From Nostoc sp. 106C (GTDB lineage Bacteria; Cyanobacteriota; Cyanobacteriia; Cyanobacteriales; Nostocaceae), in contig NZ_MTAW01000095.1 in the NCBI RefSeq assembly GCF_002154725.1, positions 1 to 64,000 on the forward strand: a stretch of 64,000 bases of DNA, read 5' to 3'. Below are positions 54,174 through 64,000 of this stretch, in pieces. A program made the position numbers and the translations under genes. The stretch's first letter is position 1; each line of letters begins with the position of its first letter. Below the pieces are notes generated by a model. That model made no database searches. It had not been told where the DNA came from and saw only the letters and a list, made by a program, of their open reading frames with translations.

Positions 54174-55256
54174 ATGCAAACACTCTTAGTAACAGGTGGC
54201 TTAGGTTTTATCGGCTCTAACTTCATACTGAAGGCTAGAAAAGAACAGTGGGCTAACATCATCAATCTAGATAAGCTAACTTATGCCAGCAATCCGCAAA
54301 CTCTAGCAGAATTGCAAGGTGATTCTGGATATGATTTTGTTCGTGGCGATATCGGCGATATTGAACTTATACATAATCTTTTAGAACAGCATCAACCAGA
54401 TGCAATTATCAACTTTGCTGCTGAGAGCCATGTCGATCGCTCTATTCTTAGCCCACAAGATTTTATTCAAACTAACGTATTAGGAACATTCCAACTTCTC
54501 GAAGCCAGCAGAGCCTACTACGAAAAATTATCTCCTCAAAAGCAAGAAAAATTTCGTTTCCTACACATATCTACAGATGAAGTTTACGGCTCTTTAAGTC
54601 AAACAGATCCAGCCTTTCGAGAAGATACGCCTTATGCACCGAACAGTCCCTATGCTGCCTCTAAAGCAGGCTCTGACCATCTAGTTCGAGCCTATTATCA
54701 CACCTACGGTTTACCAACTTTAACCACCAACTGTTCAAATAATTACGGCCCTAGACAGTTTCCAGAAAAACTGATTCCCCTGATAATTCTCAATGCTTTA
54801 AATGAGAAACCACTACCAATTTATGGAGATGGTCAGAATATTCGTGATTGGCTGTATGTGGAAGACCACTGTGAAGCTATCTATCTAGTTCTACAACAAA
54901 GCTCTATTGGAGAAACTTACAACATAGGAGGTAACAACGAACAGACAAACCTCGCAGTTGTGGAAAAAATTTGTGCCCTCCTCGATGAGTTAGCACCCAA
55001 ACCAAACTTCCACTACTCTTCTTTAATCTCGTTTGTCAAAGACCGCCCTGGTCATGACCGACGCTATGCAATTAACAGTAGCAAAATTAAGAAAGATTTG
55101 GGTTGGGAACCAAAAGAGAGTTTTGATAGTGGTTTATTAAAGACAATTCAGTGGTATTTGAGCAATTCCACTTGGGTTGAGCAAGTCCAATCAGGTGCTT
55201 ACCAAACTTGGATTGAGCAAAACTATGGAGATAGAAATGCAGCGCTAGCACACTAA
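54174..55256 (+). CDS. rfbB: dTDP-glucose 4,6-dehydratase
   Basis: A 360-residue extended SDR enzyme that converts dTDP-glucose to dTDP-4-keto-6-deoxyglucose. N-terminal NAD-binding [15 protein letters not shown], then [23 protein letters not shown] with the active-site Thr-Asp-Glu, and [20 protein letters not shown] with the Tyr-x-x-x-Lys pair. Second step of dTDP-L-rhamnose synthesis. Part of a tight rfbB-rfbA-rfbC-rfbD operon. Confidence 0.95.
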   Translation: MQTLLVTGGLGFIGSNFILKARKEQWANIINLDKLTYASNPQTLAELQGDSGYDFVRGDIGDIELIHNLLEQHQPDAIINFAAESHVDRSILSPQDFIQTNVLGTFQLLEASRAYYEKLSPQKQEKFRFLHISTDEVYGSLSQTDPAFREDTPYAPNSPYAASKAGSDHLVRAYYHTYGLPTLTTNCSNNYGPRQFPEKLIPLIILNALNEKPLPIYGDGQNIRDWLYVEDHCEAIYLVLQQSSIGETYNIGGNNEQTNLAVVEKICALLDELAPKPNFHYSSLISFVKDRPGHDRRYAINSSKIKKDLGWEPKESFDSGLLKTIQWYLSNSTWVEQVQSGAYQTWIEQNYGDRNAALAH

Positions 55257-55286
55257 TAAAAGCCCAAACCATCCAAGGAGTTAACA

Positions 55287-56246
55287 ATGAAAGGCATTAT
55301 TTTAGCAGGCGGTTCTGGTACAAGATTGTACCCACTCACCCAAGTGGTGAGTAAACAACTCATGCCTGTCTATGATAAGCCGATGATTTACTACCCTTTG
55401 TCAACTCTGATGTTGGCTGGGATTAGAGAGATACTCATCATCTCTACACCTCAACACTTACCCCTATTTCAACAACTTTTGCAAGATGGTAGTCAATGGG
55501 GTCTGAAGTTTAGTTATGTTGAGCAACCAAGGCCTGAAGGATTAGCGCAGGCTTTTATTTTGGGTAAAGATTTCATTGCTAATGACCCTGTTTGCTTAGT
55601 TTTGGGCGATAACCTTTTCTATGGTCATGGTTTAGTCGATGTACTACTTCGTGCGGCTCAATTGCGTGAGGGCGCACTCATCTTTGGTTATCGGGTAGCC
55701 GAACCCCAGCACTATGGCGTAGTTGAATTTGACTCTACAGGCCAAGTAGTCAGTCTAGAGGAAAAACCCCAGATTCCTAAGTCTAATTATGCTGTCCCTG
55801 GTATTTATTTCTATGATTCTCAAGTCGTAGAAATTGCATCAGGGCTGAAACCATCAGCCCGTAACGAACTAGAAATTACTGACTTGAGCCAAGTTTATCT
55901 GCGTCGAGGACAATTAAAAGTTGAGCTTTTAGGTCGAGGCTACGCCTGGTTAGATACGGGAACTCATGAATCTCTGCATCAGGCTGCTAGCTTTATTCAA
56001 ACTCTAGAACAACGTCAAGGTTTCAAAATCGCTTGTGTCGAAGAAATTGCCTATCGCCAAGGATATATCGATGCAGACCAACTCTATCAACTTGCCGAAC
56101 CACTAGCTAAAAACAGCTATGGACGTTACTTGATGGACTTGATCGATGGCGATCGCCATACTACTCAAGTTCAGGAAGAAAACTGGTTTGCATCAGCAAA
56201 TGGATTCAAGGAAGACTTTGCAGACACTAAGAGGGTAAAGCTGTGA
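55287..56246 (+). CDS. rfbA: Glucose-1-phosphate thymidylyltransferase
   Basis: A 319-residue nucleotidyltransferase making dTDP-glucose. [17 protein letters not shown] binds the nucleotide, [20 protein letters not shown] follows, [11 protein letters not shown] and [20 protein letters not shown] hold metal and sugar-binding residues. About 20-25 residues longer than common RfbA proteins, with an extra acidic tail ([15 protein letters not shown]). AAGGAG precedes the ATG. It overlaps rfbC by four bases. Confidence 0.95.
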   Translation: MKGIILAGGSGTRLYPLTQVVSKQLMPVYDKPMIYYPLSTLMLAGIREILIISTPQHLPLFQQLLQDGSQWGLKFSYVEQPRPEGLAQAFILGKDFIANDPVCLVLGDNLFYGHGLVDVLLRAAQLREGALIFGYRVAEPQHYGVVEFDSTGQVVSLEEKPQIPKSNYAVPGIYFYDSQVVEIASGLKPSARNELEITDLSQVYLRRGQLKVELLGRGYAWLDTGTHESLHQAASFIQTLEQRQGFKIACVEEIAYRQGYIDADQLYQLAEPLAKNSYGRYLMDLIDGDRHTTQVQEENWFASANGFKEDFADTKRVKL

Positions 56247-56788
56247 ACATTATCCAGACTGAAATTCCTGATGTAGTGCTAATTGAACCGCGAGTTTTTG
56301 GAGATGAACGAGGCTTTTTTTACGAAAGTTACAATGAACGAGTTTTGCTAGAAAAGGCTGAGATTACACAACATTTCGTACAAGACAATCATTCGCTTTC
56401 AGCCAAAAATGTACTACGCGGTCTGCACTATCAAATTAAACAACCTCAAGGCAAGTTGGTGAGGGTTGTGGTTGGTGAAGTATTTGATGTAGCAGTAGAC
56501 TTGAGGGCTAGTTCTAAGTACTTCGGTCAATGGGTTGGCTATCGTCTAAGCGCTCAAAACAAGCAACAACTTTGGATACCACCCGGCTTTGCTCACGGTT
56601 TTTTAGTGCTTTCAGAATCTGCGGAGTTTTTGTACAAAACTACAGACTACTACGCACCAGAGCATGAGCGTACCATTTTTTGGGACGATCCGGATTTAGC
56701 GATCGCTTGGCCTTTAGAAGCAGAACCTGTTGTCTCCGCTAAAGATAGAGTAGGTAAGCGATTGAAAGAGGCAGAGGTTTTTGTATGA
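56243..56788 (+). CDS. rfbC: dTDP-4-dehydrorhamnose 3,5-epimerase
   Basis: A 181-residue cupin-fold epimerase: [37 protein letters not shown] (active-site His in RGLHYQ), [20 protein letters not shown] and [15 protein letters not shown]. It starts with GTG inside the rfbA stop (GTGA overlap) and ends overlapping rfbD by ATGA, so translation is coupled. Confidence 0.95.
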   Translation: MNIIQTEIPDVVLIEPRVFGDERGFFYESYNERVLLEKAEITQHFVQDNHSLSAKNVLRGLHYQIKQPQGKLVRVVVGEVFDVAVDLRASSKYFGQWVGYRLSAQNKQQLWIPPGFAHGFLVLSESAEFLYKTTDYYAPEHERTIFWDDPDLAIAWPLEAEPVVSAKDRVGKRLKEAEVFV

Positions 56789-57681
56789 CCAAAATACTAC
56801 TCACAGGTGTCACTGGTCAGGTCGGTTGGGAACTGCAACGAACTTTGATGACTCTTGGTGAAGTCATTCCCACCGGACGTGAAGTCTTATCTCCAAATTT
56901 ACGCATGGATCTATCTCAGCCTGACACTATTCGTCATGTAATTCGTGAAGTTCAGCCTGACCTAATTATTAATGCTGCTGCATATACTGCTGTGGATAGA
57001 GCAGAATCAGAACCAGAGTTAGCAATGGCTGTTAATGGAACTGCACCAGGTGTAATTGCAAAAGAAGCCAAACTCATCGGCGCAGGAATCATTCATTATT
57101 CAACCGATTATGTGTTTAATGGCACTCAAGCCACACCCTACACAGAGCAAGACCAGCCAGACCCACAAAACATTTACGGCAAAACAAAATTAGCAGGAGA
57201 AATAGCAATTCAAGCAGTTGATGTGCCTCATTTAATTTTGAGAACAAGTTGGGTCTATGGCTTAAGAGGCAAAAACTTTTTACTAACGATGCTAAAATTA
57301 GCACATGAGCGCGAAGAATTAAAAGTAGTTAACGATCAAGTAGGCTCTCCAACTTGGAGCCGAATGATTGCTGAATCTACGGCACAGATTTTGTCACAAG
57401 GCATACATGAAATAAATAGTTTTTTGAGTAGTAACGGTGGGATATATCATCTCACTGCTACTGGTCAGACTAGTTGGTATGGGTTTGCGAAAGCAATTTT
57501 TGAACTCGATCCGAATTCCAGTCAACAGAAGTTGAAGAAGTTGCTAGGAATACCGTCTGAACAATATCCAACGCCAGTCAAAAGACCCGCTTATTCATCA
57601 TTAAATACTCATAAAGTCTCTAGTATATTTGGGCTGACTTTGCCAAGTTGGAAGCGAAATTTAGAGTTAACCCTAAGCTAA
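56785..57681 (+). CDS. rfbD: dTDP-4-dehydrorhamnose reductase
   Basis: A 298-residue SDR enzyme that completes dTDP-L-rhamnose. ILLTGVTGQVGWELQRTLM binds NAD(P)H, LIINAAAYTAVDRAESEPEL and HYSTDYVFNGTQATPYTEQD are family signatures, and QNIYGKTKLAGEIAIQ carries the Tyr-x-x-x-Lys pair. It completes the four-gene pathway, so the exported polymer very likely contains rhamnose. Confidence 0.95.
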   Translation: MTKILLTGVTGQVGWELQRTLMTLGEVIPTGREVLSPNLRMDLSQPDTIRHVIREVQPDLIINAAAYTAVDRAESEPELAMAVNGTAPGVIAKEAKLIGAGIIHYSTDYVFNGTQATPYTEQDQPDPQNIYGKTKLAGEIAIQAVDVPHLILRTSWVYGLRGKNFLLTMLKLAHEREELKVVNDQVGSPTWSRMIAESTAQILSQGIHEINSFLSSNGGIYHLTATGQTSWYGFAKAIFELDPNSSQQKLKKLLGIPSEQYPTPVKRPAYSSLNTHKVSSIFGLTLPSWKRNLELTLS

Positions 57682-57721
57682 TCAACAATAAAATTGGATT
57701 TATAGTCTACTAATAATAAAT

Positions 57722-58771
57722 ATGAGAATAGCCCAATTATTACCCAAAAAACCTACGTTTCAAAACATTCGATTCCCAACTGTTGACTCTATTCCAGAAG
57801 GAATACATAGACCATTTTGGTCAGTCATGATTACAACTTACAAGCGCACCGAATATTTAGCAGATGCTATTAAAAGTGTTCTTGAGCAAGGGATTGAAGC
57901 TGATGAAATGCAGATAGAGGTAGTAGATGATTGCTCTCCAGAAAATATTGAAGTAATTGAAGTAATTGTCAATGAAGTTGGTCAGGGTAGAGTTTCTTTA
58001 TACCGTCAGCCCAAAAATGTTGGTATTTATGCAAATTGGAATACCTGTATTGCTCGTGCTCGTGGGCATTGGATTCATATATTAAGTGATGATGACTTGA
58101 TTATGCCGGGTTTTTATGAAGCCTACCGTCACTATATAGAAACTTATAAATGCCAGGTTGTGTTAGGACAATCAGTTTTTATTAATGACAAAAATCAATG
58201 GTTCGGTGTATCAAATCCTCTCCAAGACTCTGATGGTCTACTGGATAATGCATTGTGGGTACTTTCCAGAGGTAACCCCATCCGTACACCAGGAATAGTT
58301 GTAGCTCGTCAAGCATATGAAAAGTTGGGAGGATTTACTAGTGATCTTGTGTTTACTCCTGATTGGGAAATGTGGACACGACTAGCGGCATCCGTTAAAT
58401 TAGCCTATGTGAACAGACCTTATAGTATATTCCGTGCTCATACCGGATCGCAGACAAGAAGACTGGTGCTTACAGGAGATTCTGTAACCGACTGTTTGAC
58501 AGCAACAAAGATAATACAATCTAGATTTAACGAGCCTAAACATAGAAAAGAAATTCAAGACTTTGTGAATCATTCGTTAAGCGATGAAAGTCTTTATCTT
58601 AGTCGGCATCTAGTTCGTATCGGATACTATCAGTCAGCTCTATTACATGCAACTTGGGTATTGCGGTTAACTCCATCATTTTCCTCTTTTAAAAATATCT
58701 TGATCGTATCATTGAGAATTTTAAAATCGATTTTGAAGAAGTTTATCTCGTCTCCCTCACTACAAAATTGA
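57722..58771 (+). CDS. GT2-family glycosyltransferase
   Basis: A 349-residue cytoplasmic GT-A enzyme. PEGIHRPFWSVMITTYKRTE begins the nucleotide-sugar domain, EVVDDCSPENIEV follows, and HILSDDDLIMPGFY near 120 holds the metal-binding D-x-D region; DWEMWTRLAASVK is the acceptor-side motif. It is a clear paralogue of the gene at 60054 over its whole length, including a C-terminal HATWVLRLTPSFSSFK segment. Likely adds one sugar of the repeat unit. Confidence 0.9.
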   Translation: MRIAQLLPKKPTFQNIRFPTVDSIPEGIHRPFWSVMITTYKRTEYLADAIKSVLEQGIEADEMQIEVVDDCSPENIEVIEVIVNEVGQGRVSLYRQPKNVGIYANWNTCIARARGHWIHILSDDDLIMPGFYEAYRHYIETYKCQVVLGQSVFINDKNQWFGVSNPLQDSDGLLDNALWVLSRGNPIRTPGIVVARQAYEKLGGFTSDLVFTPDWEMWTRLAASVKLAYVNRPYSIFRAHTGSQTRRLVLTGDSVTDCLTATKIIQSRFNEPKHRKEIQDFVNHSLSDESLYLSRHLVRIGYYQSALLHATWVLRLTPSFSSFKNILIVSLRILKSILKKFISSPSLQN

Positions 58772-58824
58772 TTTAATACCTTTAAAAAAACAACGCTCTT
58801 ATACAATTAAGCTGTCTATGAATT

Positions 58825-59943
58825 ATGAAAAAAATTGCTTTTGTTTCTACTAATGATATAACACCCTGGGCTGGGAGTGAGGAATTATGGTCACAAACTG
58901 CTATTAGAATGGCTAGTCAAGATTTTGTAATAGCTGTAAACATTAAAGGTTGGAACACTCCTTCCAAAAAAATTCAAGAATTTGAAGAAGCAAATTGTAT
59001 TGTTGTGCAGAGATTGGATTATAACAGTAATTTTATCTATAAGTTAGCTTTTAAAACATTTAAACATGAATTATTTTTTAAATGGTTAGATAAATTCAAA
59101 CCTGATTTAGTCGTGATTTCTCAAGGATGTAACTATGAAGACAAAGGTTGGATGAAAGCTTGTTTAAAAAGAAAGGTTCCGTACGCTGTTATTGTTAATG
59201 CCGCAGGTGACAATTACTGGCCTTCTGATGATTTAGCTGCAAAAACATCCGAAGTTTATCAAAATGCCGAAACGTGCTTTTTTGTATCTCAGAGAAACTT
59301 AGAATTAACAGTAACACAACTAGCTACAGAACTTCCTAATGCCAAAGTAGTTAGAAATCCATACAAAGTTTCTTATGATATCGCTCCATCATGGCCTCAA
59401 GATCAAGATGTACTGAAGTTAGCATGTGTAGGTCGTTTAGATCCTCATTGTAAGGGACAAGATATATTGTTTAAGGTTCTACGGTCTGAAAAATGGAGAA
59501 ACCGACCCATTGAAGTTACAATTCTTGGAAATGGATATCAGAAAAATACTTTGAGACGCTTAAAAGATTTATGGAGTTTAGATAACGTAAAATTCGGTGG
59601 TTTTATAGATAATGTAGAAGCTATTTGGGCTAATCATCATGCCTTAGTTTTACCTTCCAGAATTGAAGGCTTACCTCTAGCAATTGTAGAAGCGATGCTC
59701 TGTGGTAGATTATGCATTGTTACTGATGTTGCAGGAAATACAGAGTTAATTAAGGACAACATTAATGGTTTTGTAGCAATAGCACCTAAAGAAGAATGTC
59801 TAGATGAGGCAATGGAGAGAGCTTGGCAAAAAAGAGAATTATGGTACGAAATGGGTAAAGAAGCATATGTGAGCGTGCGAAAAATAATCCCCCGCGATCC
59901 AATAAATGAATTTGTAAGTGAAATAAAGCTATTACTAGAGTAG
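58825..59943 (+). CDS. GT4-family glycosyltransferase
   Basis: A 372-residue GT-B enzyme. The N-terminal domain starts IAFVSTNDITPWAGSEELWS; the C-terminal GT4 domain has LACVGRLDPHCKGQDILFKV near 195, VTILGNGYQKNTL and the donor-binding LPSRIEGLPLAIVEAMLCGR near 275 (Glu-x7-Glu motif). It retains configuration; donor sugar unknown. It lies between two paralogous GT2 genes. Confidence 0.9.
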   Translation: MKKIAFVSTNDITPWAGSEELWSQTAIRMASQDFVIAVNIKGWNTPSKKIQEFEEANCIVVQRLDYNSNFIYKLAFKTFKHELFFKWLDKFKPDLVVISQGCNYEDKGWMKACLKRKVPYAVIVNAAGDNYWPSDDLAAKTSEVYQNAETCFFVSQRNLELTVTQLATELPNAKVVRNPYKVSYDIAPSWPQDQDVLKLACVGRLDPHCKGQDILFKVLRSEKWRNRPIEVTILGNGYQKNTLRRLKDLWSLDNVKFGGFIDNVEAIWANHHALVLPSRIEGLPLAIVEAMLCGRLCIVTDVAGNTELIKDNINGFVAIAPKEECLDEAMERAWQKRELWYEMGKEAYVSVRKIIPRDPINEFVSEIKLLLE

Positions 59944-60053
59944 TTTATTTAATTTTTAGCTATGATGAAGCACATATAAATGAGAGTTTAGAATAAGCTA
60001 AATCGTTAGTTGCTATTAATCATGTAAATAGAAAATAGAGGCGAAGAGCGAAG

Positions 60054-61100
60054 ATGGGAAAATTGACAATACAAAAAAAAATAGAGTATCCAAAAATTTC
60101 TCCTGTCCCTGAAGGTATTTACAGACCTTTTTGGTCAGTAATAATTCCTACTTACAATTGCGCTAATTACCTTGCTCAAACTCTTGAAAGTGTTCTGTTA
60201 CAAGACCCTGGACCAGAATATATGCAAATTGAGGTTGTCGATGATTGCTCAACTAAAGATGACCCTGAAGCAGTAGTCAAAGAAATTGGTAAAGGACGAG
60301 TATCTTTCTATCGTCAACATCAAAACGTAGGAGCGATTCGCAACTTTAACACTTGTATTGAGCGTAGTGTTGGTCAGTTTATCCACATTCTTCATGGTGA
60401 TGATTTTGTTGCACCAGACTTTTATTCATCCTATGCAGAACTTTTGCAAGCTCATCCAGACGCTACATTAATTATTAGTCCTTCAACTTCCATTGATGAA
60501 GATAATCAGCATATCAGTACTGCTTCACCACTTCCAAATGTAAATGGCGTGATAAAAGACTTTGCAAAAATTCAGGCTGTTGCAAATGAAATTCATACCC
60601 CAACTGTAGTTGTACCTCGTAAAGTATATGAGCAAATAGGTGCCTTCTATTTGCCACTTAGCCATACTGCTGATTGGGAAATGTGGTTTAGAGCAGGTCT
60701 TTATGGCAAAGCTGTTACTCTAAATAAGCAGATGGCTTATTATCGCGTTCATTCAAAAAGTGATACCAGTCGTTTAGCATTAACTGGAAAAAATATCTGG
60801 GAAGCTAAATATACAGTTGATATGTGTCTGCAACAATTGCCTGAGAAAGTACGTCCAGAGATAACTAATAATAAATACTCACATATTGCAGGGTTGGCCC
60901 GTTATTTTTACTTTGATTTAAAAAATAAGAAAATGTGGAGAAGTAGTTTAATTCAAGCAGGTTGGCATCTAAGACTGTCCCCTAGTATATCTGCATTTAA
61001 ATGGTATTTTGCCGCTTGGGTTCGGTATATATTGTATAGTGTTTTAAACCTTGATACTCAATTAATTAAACTCAAAAAAGATGTCTCTAGTGCTAGCTAA
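60054..61100 (+). CDS. GT2-family glycosyltransferase (paralogue)
   Basis: A 348-residue GT-A enzyme: PEGIYRPFWSVIIPTYNCAN, IEVVDDCSTKDDPEA, FIHILHGDDFVAPDFYSSYA and DWEMWFRAGLYGKAV. The same C-terminal WHLRLSPSISAFKWYF segment as its paralogue at 57722 marks a shared origin. The HGDD motif in place of SDDD suggests a different donor or acceptor. Confidence 0.9.
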   Translation: MGKLTIQKKIEYPKISPVPEGIYRPFWSVIIPTYNCANYLAQTLESVLLQDPGPEYMQIEVVDDCSTKDDPEAVVKEIGKGRVSFYRQHQNVGAIRNFNTCIERSVGQFIHILHGDDFVAPDFYSSYAELLQAHPDATLIISPSTSIDEDNQHISTASPLPNVNGVIKDFAKIQAVANEIHTPTVVVPRKVYEQIGAFYLPLSHTADWEMWFRAGLYGKAVTLNKQMAYYRVHSKSDTSRLALTGKNIWEAKYTVDMCLQQLPEKVRPEITNNKYSHIAGLARYFYFDLKNKKMWRSSLIQAGWHLRLSPSISAFKWYFAAWVRYILYSVLNLDTQLIKLKKDVSSAS

Positions 61101-61238
61101 ATAAAGCTATAGCGTTTCCTAAGCTACTGAGGTACACTCAAATCTTGTTGGACAAGGTTATTAGCTTTGAAAATGTACTTTACTAGATTGGGAACCGCTA
61201 TAAATAAATTGAAATGATATTATCTATTCCTTAATATT

Positions 61239-62507
61239 ATGAAAGTCGCTATTGTTAGTAAGTCTGATAGAAATGGAGGTGGGGCAAGTAGAGTCGCTGA
61301 GGATCTCGCTATTTGGTTAAATGATGCAGGTCATCCTACCGATCATTTTGTCGCCTATAATTTCAAAGAGCCTCTTCCATTCCAACATAGTGTCTACGGA
61401 GGAGGTGATAAAATTAAGCTCTGTAAAAAGATTCATAGAGTTACAAAGAAATTCGGTTTCCCAGAGTTACTACCTGTTGAATACTGGTTTAACCTCAGCC
61501 AAATTCTTGATGATTACGATGTTGTCCATTTTCATGACCTTTATACTGCCATATCTCCAGCTACTCTTGCTTTAGCCTCTCGACGCAAACCTACTTTTTT
61601 CACAGTACATGATTGCTCAGCTTTCACTGGCGGGTGTCTATACCCAATGGGATGTGAAAAATTTACTAGCAACTGTCATAATTGTCCTCAATTGCCTCAC
61701 GGTGGATGGAAAAATAAACTACGTGATCGCACTAGAGAAATTCAAGCAATAAAACGATGGGTTGCAGAACAATTCCATATTCGCTACATATTTCCAAGTC
61801 ATTGGATGCTGCAACAGGCTGAACAAGCTCTTAAGTTCAGAGTTTTACCTATAGTCATTCCAAATGGTCTGGATTTGAAACCTTTTCCTGCTGTGAAAAA
61901 GGTAGAAGCAAAAATTAGTTTAGGTGTTCCAGTAAATCGTAAAGTAATTGCTATTTCAGCACACGTTCTTGATGACCCCCGTAAAGGTGTAAAGTATGCC
62001 ATTAAAGCACTTCAAAGCGTACGTGATTTATCCCCATTAGTCTTAGTTGTAGGACTTTGTAAAGATGAGTTAAGGCAGGCATTAGAAGGACTAGACATCA
62101 AACAGATGGGTTATATTTCAGACCCTAACTTATTAGCTCAAGTCTACTCCGCAGCAGACCTAATGCTGTTTTGCACTCTTGCGGATAATTTACCACTTAC
62201 AGTTCTGGAAGCAATGGCTGCATCCACTCCAATTGTAGGTTTTTCTACAGGGGGTGTTCCAGAGATAATCCAGACAGGAAACAACGGTATCTTAGTTGAG
62301 CCTACTAACCAAGAGGCACTAAACCAAGCCTTACGCCAAGCTTTAGTATCCATTAATTTAGAAGCAATGGGTCAGCAAGCAAGGAGAGATGTTGAAAATA
62401 ACTTTTCAAAGGCTGCATGTGTTGAGAAGCATCTGCAAATTTATCAGAATTTTGATCCTTCTTTAAGTAACCAGCTTAAGAGTAGTTTATTTGAGGTTAA
62501 AGCCTGA
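61239..62507 (+). CDS. GT4-family glycosyltransferase
   Basis: A 422-residue GT-B enzyme. N terminus VAIVSKSDRNGGGASRVAED; a Cys-rich insert (TVHDCSAFTGGCLYPMGCEK, then CHNCPQLPHGG) near 125-160 as in some exopolysaccharide transferases. The C-terminal GT4 domain has ISAHVLDDPRKGVKYAI and LADNLPLTVLEAMAASTPIV near 325 with the Glu-x7-Glu-like pattern shortened to the Leu-Glu-Ala-Met part. It overlaps the next gene by one base (TGATG). Confidence 0.9.
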   Translation: MKVAIVSKSDRNGGGASRVAEDLAIWLNDAGHPTDHFVAYNFKEPLPFQHSVYGGGDKIKLCKKIHRVTKKFGFPELLPVEYWFNLSQILDDYDVVHFHDLYTAISPATLALASRRKPTFFTVHDCSAFTGGCLYPMGCEKFTSNCHNCPQLPHGGWKNKLRDRTREIQAIKRWVAEQFHIRYIFPSHWMLQQAEQALKFRVLPIVIPNGLDLKPFPAVKKVEAKISLGVPVNRKVIAISAHVLDDPRKGVKYAIKALQSVRDLSPLVLVVGLCKDELRQALEGLDIKQMGYISDPNLLAQVYSAADLMLFCTLADNLPLTVLEAMAASTPIVGFSTGGVPEIIQTGNNGILVEPTNQEALNQALRQALVSINLEAMGQQARRDVENNFSKAACVEKHLQIYQNFDPSLSNQLKSSLFEVKA

Positions 62508-64000
62508 TGAAAAAGACTGTTTACTCCTTTGACGTGTTTGATACATCCCTGGTTCGGATTTGGGCTAAACCAACAGATCTTTTCTGGGAAGTAGGTTATC
62601 AATTACAAAAAGATAATTTAATTCAAATTTCGCCCGACTCTTGGTCTTCTCTCAGAATGGAGGCTGAAAGGATAGCAAGAGAAATAGGACCTTTTTTTGA
62701 AGTCACACTAGACGAAATATATGAACAGCTTGCTACTTCTTTAAACTGGTCAAAAGATGAAGCTGAAAAGGCAAAACAAAAGGAACTAGAAATTGAACTA
62801 TTGAGTTTACGTCCAGTACCTACAACTCAAAAGCGAATTCAAGCACTCCATCAAGCAAATGAGCGAGTTATCTACATTTCAGATATGTATTTATCTGAAG
62901 AAGTTATTCGTAACTTCCTGAAGGAAAACAAGGTCTGGACTCCAGGTAGTACATTGTACGTTTCATCTGAAACAAGAATTAATAAAGGAAGTGGCAAGTT
63001 ATTTCAATATTGTTTGGCAGAAGAAGCAGTCAAGCGATCGCAGTTTAAACATGTTGGAGATAACAGAACAGCAGATGTAAAAGTACCAAAAAAACTTGGT
63101 ATTCCAGTTGAATTCTTCACTCAAGCTCACCTCAATCGTTATGAGCAAAAAATCGCAGACGCAACTCAATTTCCTTTAAAGTTTAGATCTCTACTTGCTG
63201 GCGCTAGCAGACTTACCCGTTTACAGTCTCAAGAAACCATTTCTAAAAATAAAGTTATTTGGGACGCAACAGCGAGTGCCATTGCTCCAATGTTGTTTGG
63301 TTTCGTGTATTGGTGCTTAGTCGAAGCTGAAAATAGAGGAATTCAAAGATTATACTTTGCTGCTAGAGACGGTCAGATTTTGTATAAAATTGCCCAAGTA
63401 ATCTGCCGGAATTGGGGATTTCACATTGACTGCCGCTACTTATATGGTTCTCGTCAAGCATGGCATATGCCTGCCATTCAAGGGATTGATAAATCTGAAT
63501 TTGACTGGATTTTCTTTCAAACTGAGGTTATCACTCAGTTTGTATCAATTCGTTCTATTTGCGATCGAGTTCATATATTACCAGAACAAATTCAAGATGT
63601 GCTGAGCCATTATGGTTTTCCAGCCACAAAATGGGATCTCAACCTTCAGCAGCAAGAACGTAAATTATTGAAGCAGATTTTTACTGAGAAAAAAGTTACT
63701 GAACTGATCATCTCAACTGCTGCTCGCTATCGCGAGAAAGCAATTGGCTATTTCCATCAAGAAGGTATAGGCGATGAAGCTCCTTTTGCTTTAGTGGATG
63801 TTGGTTGGAGTGGAAAAACACAACGCTCTTTTAGTAATTTATTGAACATAGCTGGTATTTATCCTGAATCCGGAGTTTATGGTTTTTACTTTGCACTTGA
63901 CAGGCGGGTTAAACCATTTAAAGAGGATCAATTACTTGCTTATTTTTATGATGTAGACAAACAACGTAGCGATCACTATTTTCTCTGCAAGTATCGATGC
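62507..64000 (+). CDS. HAD-domain protein of polysaccharide cluster (partial)
   Basis: The first 498 codons are inside the window and the gene runs off the right edge. The N terminus MKKTVYSFDVFDTSLVR carries HAD motif I (Asp-x-Phe-Asp). VIYISDMYLSEEVIR near 125 is motif II-like, and KHVGDNRTADVKVPKKLGI near 183 is the motif IV region, so the first ~220 residues form a HAD phosphatase-like domain. Residues from about 260 on (LYFAARDGQILYKIAQVI, then DCRYLYGSRQAW) form a second conserved region seen in cyanobacterial and proteobacterial surface-glycan HAD proteins. The function is not proven; a role in glycan or glycerol-phosphate modification is likely from context. It starts within the stop codon of the GT4 gene. 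Confidence 0.82.
   Translation, partial: MKKTVYSFDVFDTSLVRIWAKPTDLFWEVGYQLQKDNLIQISPDSWSSLRMEAERIAREIGPFFEVTLDEIYEQLATSLNWSKDEAEKAKQKELEIELLSLRPVPTTQKRIQALHQANERVIYISDMYLSEEVIRNFLKENKVWTPGSTLYVSSETRINKGSGKLFQYCLAEEAVKRSQFKHVGDNRTADVKVPKKLGIPVEFFTQAHLNRYEQKIADATQFPLKFRSLLAGASRLTRLQSQETISKNKVIWDATASAIAPMLFGFVYWCLVEAENRGIQRLYFAARDGQILYKIAQVICRNWGFHIDCRYLYGSRQAWHMPAIQGIDKSEFDWIFFQTEVITQFVSIRSICDRVHILPEQIQDVLSHYGFPATKWDLNLQQQERKLLKQIFTEKKVTELIISTAARYREKAIGYFHQEGIGDEAPFALVDVGWSGKTQRSFSNLLNIAGIYPESGVYGFYFALDRRVKPFKEDQLLAYFYDVDKQRSDHYFLCKYRC

Noticed and set aside
1-64000. CRISPR array, insertion sequence or prophage
   Set aside because: No regularly spaced direct repeats with unique spacers, no transposase or integrase motifs and no phage structural genes besides the injection-system pair were seen.

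Overview
The window looks like chromosomal DNA from a filamentous cyanobacterium, most likely of the Nostocales. Evidence for this: many GCGATCGC (HIP1) octamers, many short dispersed repeats of the kind common in Nostoc relatives (heptanucleotide runs, CTCTGCGCCTCTGCG-type blocks, palindromic GGTGGGCAATGCCCACC elements), an ssl1498-type light-harvesting-like small protein, a cyanobacterial-style glycogen synthase, modular NRPS genes and two-partner-secretion/CHAT genes. All calls come from reading the sequence; no database search was possible.

Layout. 1-3.4 kb (minus strand): an AAA+ ATPase and a DUF4255 protein, a pair typical of extracellular contractile injection systems; the rest of that cluster would lie to the left. 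4.1-6.1 kb: a divergent Ser/Thr protein kinase with a repetitive Thr/Pro tail and one C-terminal membrane helix. 6.3-20.2 kb: three one-module NRPS genes, C-A-T-TE, C-A-T and TubC-like docking-C-A(N-methyltransferase)-T, with an alpha/beta hydrolase on the opposite strand between the second and third. Specificity codes read from the sequence suggest an aromatic residue, Ile/Val and N-methyl-Leu. 20.2-35.3 kb (minus strand): a two-partner-secretion island with two large TpsA exoproteins, their TpsB/FhaC transporter, a TPR-CHAT protein, a truncated Uma2 nuclease gene and a DUF928 protein. 35.7-38.7 kb: small proteins and glgA. 38.9-40.6 kb: TetR, tautomerase and GFA-domain genes with a clear two-operator control region. 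41-48.5 kb: housekeeping and conserved genes (VOC, DUF4385, thioesterase, SpoU methyltransferase, murA, M48 peptidase, alpha-hydroxy-acid oxidase) and two tRNA-Leu genes. 48.7-50.3 kb: a long region with hairpins and no firm gene. 50.4-64 kb: a surface-polysaccharide cluster with a WecG/TagA glycosyltransferase, a Wzm/Wzt-type ABC exporter, a methyltransferase, dTDP-L-rhamnose synthesis (rfbB, rfbA, rfbC, rfbD), four glycosyltransferases and a HAD-domain protein that runs off the right edge.

The points most worth checking are: the TE-first NRPS locus with no loading module; dispersed repeats that lie in frame inside NRPS coding sequence; a helical repeat present about three times in one TpsA and once in the other, together with almost identical TpsA 3' ends; a paired operator built around a TetR-controlled promoter; and murA, which appears to start at an ATT codon behind a strong ribosome binding site.
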